From contig JAFWFB010000107.1 of the NCBI GenBank assembly GCA_017512625.1, positions 1 through 20,492 on the forward strand: 20,492 nucleotides of DNA, written 5' to 3'. The notes beneath the pieces were generated by a model, which did no database searches, was not told the origin of the DNA, and worked only from the letters and a program-made list of their open reading frames with translations. Below are positions 15,301-20,492 of this stretch, in pieces. The position numbers and the translations under genes were made by a program. The stretch comes from Erysipelotrichaceae bacterium. Its GTDB lineage: Bacteria; Bacillota_I; Bacilli_A; Erysipelotrichales; Erysipelotrichaceae. Positions within the stretch are counted from its first letter, which is position 1. Every line of letters starts with the position of its first letter.

Positions 15301-15706
15301 CTCCGATAATGATCTGGAAAAACTCGATCTGTACCAAAGACTGGATGGCATCGACAACTTCAATGATCTGATGGCCTTCTATCTCGAAGTGAGCGATAAG
15401 TTCGGCAAGCTGCCTAAACAGGTCGATTCCCTCTTCAATACCAAGAAACTGGAACTGATAGCTAGCCAGGAGACGATCGATAGCTTCCGCTATAACAACA
15501 ACCGCCTGACCATCACCCTGACCAAATCAATATCCGATCAGATGGATGGACTTAAGCTGTTTGAATATGTCAATTCCCTTTCCCAGGATCTGAAGATCGA
15601 ATACAAGAACCAGAAGATGGTCTTCAGCATCGATTACAACCGTAATAATCCGGATCTGATCATGAAATTATTGGGTAATTTAGACAATTTAAAACGCATT
15701 GATTAG
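12317..15706 (+). pseudogene. mfd: mfd, transcription-repair coupling factor, interrupted by an in-frame stop
   Basis: Mfd removes stalled RNA polymerase and recruits UvrA to DNA lesions. The reading frame is the same before and after a TAG at 14492-14494, so the full product would be about 1128 aa plus the stop, near the usual length. The 5' part (725 codons) holds the UvrB-like region, the RNA-polymerase-interacting domain (YEELKVNDYVVHNDYGIGKY, from residue 455), helicase motif I and motif II DEEQ (712-715). The 3' part, after the stop, contains motif III (SATPIPRTL) and the ETGLDIPN, QIKGRVGRS and SIRGAGDLLG blocks. A Lys codon (AAG) is expected at the stop position, so a single A-to-T change explains it. 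Motif I reads GDVAFGKT (611-618) where family members nearly always have GDVG, a second oddity. Many other genes here end in TAG, so recoding is unlikely; decay or a sequence error remain. Confidence 0.9.
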
Positions 15707-15729
15707 CATTTTTATTGAAAAAGTGCTAA
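15703..15729 (+). promoter_or_regulatory. CIRCE operator copy 1 (HrcA site), overlapping the mfd stop
   Basis: The arms TTAGCATTT and AAGTGCTAA are separated by exactly nine bases, matching the CIRCE consensus TTAGCACTC-N9-GAGTGCTAA at seven and eight of nine positions. The mfd stop codon (15704-15706) lies within it. The AT-rich interior could also form a hairpin. Confidence 0.65.
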
Positions 15730-15788
15730 CGAGTTTATCGGCTATTTACTTAATAAACTAACATCAAAAAAATAATAATTAAAAAAAT

Positions 15789-15815
15789 TTAGCACTTTAT
15801 ACTTGACAGTGCTAA
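15789..15815 (+). promoter_or_regulatory. CIRCE operator copy 2 (HrcA site) at the hsp20 promoter
   Basis: The arms TTAGCACTT and CAGTGCTAA, separated by nine bases, match CIRCE at eight of nine positions each. The right arm covers the end of the -35 box TTGACA (15803-15808), so bound HrcA repressor would block polymerase. HrcA itself is not in this window. Confidence 0.88.
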
Positions 15816-15830
15816 TTAGGGTGCTATTAT
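15803..15830 (+). promoter_or_regulatory. hsp20 promoter
   Basis: TTGACA (15803-15808), a 16-bp spacer and TATTAT (15825-15830) preceded by TGC form a strong housekeeping promoter. Transcription would start near 15837, and the ribosome binding site AAGGAG is at 15845-15850, twelve bases before the ATG. Confidence 0.85.
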
Positions 15831-15862
15831 TAAGATGTAATCAGAAGGAGTAAATAGAAATT

Positions 15863-16270
15863 ATGAGTTACTTACCAAGAAGATTTGATTTAGATGATAT
15901 TTTCTCAGCATTCGAGCCTACATATGATCGCAACCCTTTACTGAGAACCGATATCAAGGAAAAGGATGGTCGTTATTACTTGACAGTCGATGTTCCAGGA
16001 TACAAGAAAGAAGATATTAACATTTCCCTTTACCAGGGCAATTTGAGAATTGAAGCCGTCAAGAAGGCTGACAACAACGAAAACGATGACGAAGGAAACA
16101 TTATCCGTCAGGAGCGTTTCTTCGGCAAGACTTCCAGGACCTTCTATGTCGGTGAAGGTGTCAAGGAAGAAGACATCAAGGCCAGCGTTGAAGATGGCGT
16201 CTTAAAGATCAACTTCCCTACTGAAAAGCAGAGAGAGATCGAAAGAAGAGTCAACATCAGTATTGAATAA
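15863..16270 (+). CDS. Hsp20 small heat shock protein (alpha-crystallin family)
   Basis: The 135-aa ATP-independent chaperone binds unfolding proteins and keeps them soluble for refolding by DnaK and similar systems. The alpha-crystallin domain spans about residues 25-128. It begins with RTDIKEKDGRYYLTVDVPGY, has LRIEAVKK and the RQERFFGKTSRTFYV segment, and closes with DGVLKINFP. The C-terminal I-x-I motif, ISI, is in the last residues and would drive oligomer assembly. The start is supported by AAGGAG, although at a twelve-base spacing. It is monocistronic, behind CIRCE operators and with its own terminator, so it should be repressed by HrcA and induced by heat. Confidence 0.95.
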   Translation: MSYLPRRFDLDDIFSAFEPTYDRNPLLRTDIKEKDGRYYLTVDVPGYKKEDINISLYQGNLRIEAVKKADNNENDDEGNIIRQERFFGKTSRTFYVGEGVKEEDIKASVEDGVLKINFPTEKQREIERRVNISIE

Positions 16271-16296
16271 ATGCTGAATCATTCCACTCAATATCC

Positions 16297-16327
16297 AATA
16301 CAGGCATAAGTTTGCCTGTATTTTTTT
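16297..16327 (+). terminator. Rho-independent terminator of hsp20
   Basis: AATACAGGCA and TGCCTGTATT form a perfect 10-bp stem around a 6-nt loop and are followed by more T. It lies 26 bases past the Hsp20 stop. Confidence 0.93.
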
Positions 16328-16400
16328 ATCGGTGATAGGATAGAATATATAGGAAGATCAAAAGCCGGTTTACGGTGTGCGGTCAATAAGGAGAAATACA

Positions 16401-17366
16401 ATGGGAAAGATTCCTAATTTTATTATCTATCTTGGCTTCGGTGTCCTGGTCACCATGATCATGAGCTACTGGCAGGCCTATGTTAAAAAAAGAGATAACA
16501 ACGGATATATTGCGATTTTAAGAAACGTATATGATGAACCATACGAAGAATTCTCAAAAAAGATCGATGAGTACATCAATAATGGCAAGACATCCGATGA
16601 ATATAAAGCTAAGGCTTTGATTGCGAGAGCGGTATCCGCTTCCGTCAACGATGTTGATCCGCTGCAGGACATCCGTAATGTAGTGATCACCGATCTGTTC
16701 TATGATAAAAAGCACAAGATCGACAAGACCAAGCTCAGAAATAACAGCGATTCCTTCTACTGGTATTTCCTGATCCTGATCAATGCTCACCTTAAGGGCA
16801 ACAAGGATCTGGTCGAACTGCTGGCGATCAAACTCATGGCTTATGATGAGGTCTTGTTTGATAACCTCTATTATCAGATCATCCGTAACTATTTAAAGAT
16901 CATCGACAAGGAAGAAGATTGCTTCGAGTTCTATAAGGGAGTCTTGGAAGGAAACTACATGGGGCTTAACTATGACAAGCGTCTGATCGCCCTTTACAAG
17001 CGTCTTGTCATAGCGATCCTGGTCTACAACGAGGTCAAACTCGATGAGTATGATGAAGTAGTCCTTTACGATCTGGCTAAGACCAGAGTCGGAAAATGGT
17101 TGCTTACCTTATTCGGTCTCTATGACAAATACAACAGGGAAGCTCCGGTGCTCACCGATAAAGTCAAGGTCAATGACCTTAGCGACATCACCGATGAAGA
17201 AGTCGAGCAGGCTTTCGAAGAAAAGGAAAGCGAAGAAGAACCTTTCGACATGGGCGATAGCGACATTGAAACCCCGGAGACCATCTCAACTGATGGCGGT
17301 GTGATCAGTGAAAGCATCTTCGAAGACGAAGAACCTGCAAGCAAGAATACCGAGGAGAATTCCTGA
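16401..17366 (+). CDS. Membrane-anchored helical protein with acidic tail, unknown
   Basis: The 321-aa protein has one N-terminal transmembrane segment (about residues 7-23). A mainly helical cytoplasmic region of about 220 residues, rich in Tyr, Leu and Lys, follows and could be TPR-like. The C-terminal tail of about 60 residues is very acidic and low in complexity (runs of Glu, Asp and Ser). I do not recognise a family. The start at 16401 is chosen because AAGGAG lies seven bases upstream. An earlier in-frame GTG at 16377 lacks such a site. Its stop is two bases before the pth ATG, so the two are cotranscribed and probably coupled. The tail could bind a basic partner; that is inference. Confidence 0.75.
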   Translation: MGKIPNFIIYLGFGVLVTMIMSYWQAYVKKRDNNGYIAILRNVYDEPYEEFSKKIDEYINNGKTSDEYKAKALIARAVSASVNDVDPLQDIRNVVITDLFYDKKHKIDKTKLRNNSDSFYWYFLILINAHLKGNKDLVELLAIKLMAYDEVLFDNLYYQIIRNYLKIIDKEEDCFEFYKGVLEGNYMGLNYDKRLIALYKRLVIAILVYNEVKLDEYDEVVLYDLAKTRVGKWLLTLFGLYDKYNREAPVLTDKVKVNDLSDITDEEVEQAFEEKESEEEPFDMGDSDIETPETISTDGGVISESIFEDEEPASKNTEENS

Positions 17367-17368
17367 TA

Positions 17369-17923
17369 ATGAAAATGATCGTGGGACTGGGTAATCCCGG
17401 CCGGTCCTATAAAAATACCCGTCATAATACGGGTTTCATGGTCATCGATGCCTTGTGTGAGAAATGCGGCGTTACTTTGAACAAGGAAAAGTTCGACGCG
17501 AAGTATGCGATCGCCACTATCAATGGCAATCAGGTGATCATTGTTGAGCCACAGACCTACATGAATAACAGCGGAAGTGCTGTCTATGGTCTAGTCAATT
17601 ACTACAATGTCGATGTTTCGGATATCCTGGTCATCTATGATGATCTGGACCTTCCTATCGGCAAGCTTAGGATCCGTCCCAAGGGAAGCAGTGGCGGTCA
17701 CAATGGTATCAAGGATATCATCCGCTATCTGAATACCGATCAGTTTAAACGGATCCGGGTAGGCATCTCCAATAACAAGGAGATTGATACCAAGGATTAT
17801 GTCCTGGGCAAGATCGCCAAGGAAGATCAGGAAGAATTTAAAAAATCTATTGCTTTGGCCAGAGACGCCGCAATAGATTTTGTAGATCATGATATCAGTT
17901 ATTTAATGAATAACTACAATTAG
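17369..17923 (+). CDS. pth: Peptidyl-tRNA hydrolase
   Basis: Pth cleaves the ester bond of peptidyl-tRNA released from stalled ribosomes and recycles tRNA. The signature VGLGNPGRSYKNTRHNTG contains Asn9 and the catalytic His19. The segment YMNNSGSAV and the block DDLDLPIGKLRIRPKG, with the following SSGGHNGIKDI, complete the active site. Length (184 aa) is normal. The start is two bases after the upstream stop, with GAGGAG about twelve bases upstream. Pth sits near mfd, rqcP and divIC in many Bacillota; here the order is rearranged. Confidence 0.96.
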   Translation: MKMIVGLGNPGRSYKNTRHNTGFMVIDALCEKCGVTLNKEKFDAKYAIATINGNQVIIVEPQTYMNNSGSAVYGLVNYYNVDVSDILVIYDDLDLPIGKLRIRPKGSSGGHNGIKDIIRYLNTDQFKRIRVGISNNKEIDTKDYVLGKIAKEDQEEFKKSIALARDAAIDFVDHDISYLMNNYN

Positions 17924-17929
17924 TTATTC
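17908..17929. other. Inverted repeat spanning two convergent stop codons
   Basis: GAATAACT and AGTTATTC form an exact 8-bp inverted repeat with a 6-nt loop. The pth stop (17921-17923) and the divIC stop (17924-17926) are adjacent inside it. There is no T run on either strand, so it is not a standard terminator, but it may be the only signal separating the two convergent units. Confidence 0.5.
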
Positions 17930-18241
17930 GCCGCTATCCTTAGGCAAATAGAAGATCTGTTCACCATCACGGGAGAACATGTAATTACCCCTGGCATAAG
18001 CCTGGATATAACCTTCATCTTCAAATTTTTCCTTCTGCGCTATTAAATTAGCGTTTTCTTTTTCCAGAGCTTCCAGCTCTTCCTGCAGCTTGGCACTCTG
18101 ATTGGAGAGGTTGATCATTAAGGCGACATCCTTTCCGATCGAAAGTACGACTACGATCGCGAAGCATAAAACGACGATCAGCAGCAGCTGAGTAAAGATT
18201 GGTCTGACTCTGCGGGATTTAGTTTTATTTGGTTCCATCAT
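17924..18241 (-). CDS. divIC: DivIC/FtsB-like septum formation initiator
   Basis: The 105-aa bitopic membrane protein belongs to the DivIC/FtsL/FtsB family of the division complex. It has a short basic cytoplasmic N-terminus, one transmembrane helix (about residues 17-36) and an extracellular coiled coil (about 43-75) with repeated Leu and Glu. A C-terminal segment follows (YIQAYARGNYMFSRDGEQIF), which matches the family's typical end. The start codon is the first of two ATG after the rqcP stop, with GAGG close upstream. Location next to rqcP matches the classical Bacillus order, supporting DivIC over FtsL. It is the last gene of the minus-strand operon. Confidence 0.85.
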   Translation of the reverse strand: MMEPNKTKSRRVRPIFTQLLLIVVLCFAIVVVLSIGKDVALMINLSNQSAKLQEELEALEKENANLIAQKEKFEDEGYIQAYARGNYMFSRDGEQIFYLPKDSGE

Positions 18242-18487
18242 TTAATCCTCGATGATCTCATAGAGAGAATCGGTGTCATCTTTCTTGACATGTTCCCTGA
18301 TGTCCAGGACCCGCACCTTCAAAGTACGGTGACCGAAGACAATGGTTATGATATCACCTATTTTAACCTCATTTGCGGCTTTTGCAAGTCTGTCGTTGAT
18401 AAACAGTCTCTGATTGAGGGTCAGTTCCTTGCTGGTCTCTCTTCTTTTAACGATCCTTGCAACCTTTAAATACTTATCGATTCGCAT
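18242..18487 (-). CDS. rqcP: RqcP/YabO S4-domain ribosome-associated protein
   Basis: The 81-aa protein is an S4 RNA-binding domain (MRIDKYLKVARIVKRRE at the start). Bacillus RqcP (YabO) binds the 50S subunit with RqcH during alanine tailing of stalled nascent chains, and this homologue should do the same. The segments NDRLAKAANEVKIGD and GHRTLKVRVLDIREHVKK agree with the family. The ATG overlaps the stop of the preceding flavoprotein gene (TAATG) and the gene runs directly into divIC. Confidence 0.9.
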   Translation of the reverse strand: MRIDKYLKVARIVKRRETSKELTLNQRLFINDRLAKAANEVKIGDIITIVFGHRTLKVRVLDIREHVKKDDTDSLYEIIED

Positions 18488-19111
18488 TAACGGATAAAAT
18501 TGGTAGATTTTCCTTTCTCCTGTTCAGGGAAACTGATCCCCTGCTTCTTGGCCAGATCGAAGGCCTTGAGTACGAAGGCCATGTTGCGGGCAAGATTGCG
18601 CATGGTCCTAAGACCTTCCTCGTCCTGCTCGGTCTGGTGTTTATTGTTGCCATAAACTTCATTCCAGTAATTTGCACTTATTACCGGCATGGAGCTGATG
18701 GTGAAATATTTGTTGATCACTTCAAAGGAAGAAGTAGTTCCTGCTCTTCGGGCCGATACTACAGCTGCGGCCGGCTTGCCGGCGAAAAGATCAGATCTGG
18801 TGCTGTAAAACAGTCTGTCCAGAAAGGAAATGACAGCTCCGCTCGGGCTGGCATAATGGACCGGGGTACCGACGATCAGACCATCACACTCAGCCATCTT
18901 AGCTGCTGCTTCATTGACTACATCATCGAATACGCAGCGTCCGTTTTCATGACAGAAACCGCAGGCCAGACAGCCGTGAACATCCAGATTTCCGACCTGG
19001 ATCTTCTCGGTCTCTATGCCTTCACTATTCAGAACTTCGATTATTTCATCCAAAGCCCGGTTGGTAGATCCATCGGCGTGAGGTTCCGCCATTGATAAGC
19101 AATACTTTCAT
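18487..19111 (-). pseudogene. Iron-sulfur flavoprotein / NADPH-dependent FMN reductase family, 5' frameshift
   Basis: Flavodoxin-fold proteins of this family bind FMN and move electrons, often with an Fe-S cluster. The open frame (18487-19092) holds PHADGSTN, the four-cysteine set C-x2-C-x2-C-x5-C (CLACGFCHENGRC), VGTPVHYASPSG and the typical middle region. The expected N-terminus MKVLLING lies just upstream in another frame, starting at the ATG at 19111 with AAGG eight bases upstream. It reads MKVLLINGG and then moves out of frame at about 19086-19090 (CCGCC on the plus strand). One extra G, or two missing bases, explains it. The open frame itself would start with MAEPHADG and lack the first strand and part of the phosphate loop. 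So either this is a real loss of function or a sequence error. Its stop overlaps the rqcP start. Confidence 0.75.
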
Positions 19112-19135
19112 ATCTATTACCTTCCTTTGTAAATA

Positions 19136-20353
19136 CTAATTCAAGGCGCTGATATAAGCATCAAGAGAGTTACCGCCATGAACTCTTACTCTTGGCAAGG
19201 TAAACAGATCCATGCCCGGACGTACCTTACCCGGTTCAGTGGTAAAGGCCATTTTGGTTCCGGCATCAATAATGATCTGACGGGCGTTGTCATTGACATC
19301 GCCAAACGGATAACAGTAAACAAAGCCGCCATCGCAGTAGGCATAGGAAGCCTTGGTATCTTCAACACCTTCATCATGGGCTACGCAAAGCAAGCGTCCG
19401 CCATGGCCCATACCCTCACAACCGTATTCATGCATTAAGAAACTGTGGGATTGAAGTTCGATTCCGGCTTCACGCATCTCCCATAATTCCCAAGGCATAT
19501 CCGGTTCCTGCCAACCACAGATGACAAACAAGGTAGCATTGATCTCGTGCTCCTTAAGTATCGGATAGGCATACTGATGAACGCTAGGATCAGCATCATC
19601 GATCGTTATTACATAACTGTGGACCGGTATCTGGGAACGCTCAGTCAGGAAATATAATGTTTCCTGCATGGTAAGTCCCGTATACTTGTTGTCATTTAGA
19701 TAATCGAGTTGTTGTTCGAATTCGTTGACCTCTACATAGTTGCCATCGATGCGGCTCTCGCCGGCGCTGGCATCATAGAAGAAGTGATACATCATGACCG
19801 GCAGATCACTTGCGACAGCACTAGTGCCGTTATCAGCATCCTTCAGGATTGCCTGATCCTTCGGGATATAGTAGAGCATGTTGTTGATCTCTACACCATA
19901 ACGGGCATCGTCTTCAGAATCCAGAACAAACAGCGGGTATTCGTCAGAAGAATTGATGCTCATGACCACCCTGCCCTTTAGATCCTGGATCTCATAGGTC
20001 TCATTAGTAACTACATTCTGATTCCAAGGCAGAAGATGGTTGCGGTTAGGATAGTAACGATCGCTTTTCTCTACCGCCTCACCCCGGATATAGAATAATG
20101 AATCAGCAATGTGCAGATAATTACCTTGTTGTGAATCAACATTCCAAAGGGAATTCTTTAATGCAGTACCACAGGCGGTCATCTTATCGCCATCAAAGAC
20201 AAACAGGTCACTGTCGTCGATGACTTTCATCTTGCGACCGAAAAATTCAGAATAATCGATGATCTCTTCCGGGACCACTTCCGGTTCCGGCTGGGCCGCA
20301 CCCTGACAGCCACAAAGCAGCAGGGCTAGCAGAAATATTATGATCTTACGCAT
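19136..20353 (-). CDS. Lipoprotein polysaccharide deacetylase (NodB family)
   Basis: The 405-aa protein starts with a lipoprotein signal ending in LCGC, with the cysteine at residue 16, so it is likely anchored outside the membrane. Residues about 40-195 form a domain I do not recognise. The NodB deacetylase domain begins at PVMMYHFFYD. Motif 1 is TIDD (residues 250-253, TFDD in canonical members), which keeps both Asp residues. Motif 2 is HSFLMH (303-308), with its two His five apart, as in the PgaB-like group. CYPFG and PRVRVHG match motifs 3 and 4. It probably removes acetyl groups from a cell-wall or surface polysaccharide using a metal ion. The ATG overlaps the rpmF stop by one base. Confidence 0.88.
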   Translation of the reverse strand: MRKIIIFLLALLLCGCQGAAQPEPEVVPEEIIDYSEFFGRKMKVIDDSDLFVFDGDKMTACGTALKNSLWNVDSQQGNYLHIADSLFYIRGEAVEKSDRYYPNRNHLLPWNQNVVTNETYEIQDLKGRVVMSINSSDEYPLFVLDSEDDARYGVEINNMLYYIPKDQAILKDADNGTSAVASDLPVMMYHFFYDASAGESRIDGNYVEVNEFEQQLDYLNDNKYTGLTMQETLYFLTERSQIPVHSYVITIDDADPSVHQYAYPILKEHEINATLFVICGWQEPDMPWELWEMREAGIELQSHSFLMHEYGCEGMGHGGRLLCVAHDEGVEDTKASYAYCDGGFVYCYPFGDVNDNARQIIIDAGTKMAFTTEPGKVRPGMDLFTLPRVRVHGGNSLDAYISALN

Positions 20354-20492
20354 TATTTAGCACCACAGGAGCAAGCACGATGAGCCAGCTTATACTCTCC
20401 GCAGCTTGGACATTTAACCAGGGTAGGAGCGCTTAATTTGTAGTGAGTCCTTCTTTTAGCTTTTCTGGTCTTGGAACCACGTCTTTGTTGAA
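20353..20492 (-). CDS. rpmF: Ribosomal protein L32, partial (5' end outside window)
   Basis: The visible 45 residues include [17 protein letters not shown] and the zinc-ribbon segment [17 protein letters not shown], which are typical of L32 in the large ribosomal subunit. The cysteine pairs are C-x2-C and C-x-C; the second is one residue shorter than in many L32 proteins. The 5' end is cut by the window edge. The stop overlaps the deacetylase start by one base (TAATG), so the two are coupled. Confidence 0.95.
   Translation of the reverse strand, partial: QQRRGSKTRKAKRRTHYKLSAPTLVKCPSCGEYKLAHRACSCGAK

Noticed and set aside
18457..19095. 212-codon plus-strand frame opposite the flavoprotein gene
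   Set aside because: The minus-strand frame encodes clear flavodoxin-fold motifs and operon overlaps; the plus frame has none.
1..20492. CRISPR arrays, tRNA or rRNA genes, insertion sequences, prophage genes
   Set aside because: I found no evenly spaced direct repeats, cloverleaf sequences, transposase or integrase motifs, or phage structural genes in the window.

Overview
The window is a gene-dense piece of a Bacillota (Firmicutes) chromosome. The rapZ-yvcK-whiA cluster, the mfd/pth/rqcP/divIC neighbourhood, HrcA-type CIRCE operators, strong AGGAGG ribosome binding sites and a transketolase split into two genes all point there. A non-sporulating gut lineage such as Erysipelotrichia is my best guess, but that is inference from gene content and the sequence alone does not prove it. 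I see no phage, insertion sequence, CRISPR array, tRNA or rRNA, so this looks like core genome and not an accessory island.

Layout, left to right. (a) 32-1758, minus strand: a two-gene transketolase (N-terminal half then C-terminal half, TAATG overlap). (b) 1845-2390, minus: a small lipoprotein. (c) 2525-3925, plus: a MATE exporter. (d) 3978-4412, minus: a small membrane protein that appears to lack a 5' leader. (e) 4483-6663, minus: a membrane pyrophosphatase behind a roughly 180-nt leader that looks structured and ends in a hairpin plus U-run just before the ribosome binding site. (f) 6862-10615, minus: one tightly overlapping operon rapZ-yvcK-whiA, a 91-aa membrane protein and an FRG-domain protein. 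(g) 10669-11309, minus: a 38-codon ORF followed by apt. (h) 11346-15706, plus: a YigZ-family protein, a 110-aa membrane-anchored protein, and mfd, which is broken by an in-frame TAG. (i) 15863-16270, plus: an Hsp20 gene under two CIRCE operators. (j) 16401-17923, plus: an unknown membrane-anchored protein with an acidic tail, followed 2 nt later by pth. (k) 17924-20492, minus: rpmF (cut by the window edge), a polysaccharide-deacetylase lipoprotein, an iron-sulfur flavoprotein-like reductase with a 5' frameshift, rqcP and divIC, probably one operon.

The genes serve carbon metabolism (transketolase, YvcK, RapZ), nucleotide salvage (Apt), ion bioenergetics (HppA), translation and ribosome rescue (L32, Pth, RqcP), cell division and envelope (WhiA, DivIC, deacetylase), repair (Mfd) and heat shock (Hsp20).

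The most noteworthy points are the nonsense codon in mfd together with an unusual Walker A residue, the frameshift in the flavoprotein, the structured leader of hppA, a set of promoters whose -10 boxes sit so close to the start codon that the mRNAs would be leaderless, back-to-back overlapping promoters between apt and yigZ, and a paired CIRCE arrangement whose first copy overlaps the mfd stop codon. I found no convincing evidence of a wholly new defence or mobile system. The hppA leader is the best candidate for something undescribed.
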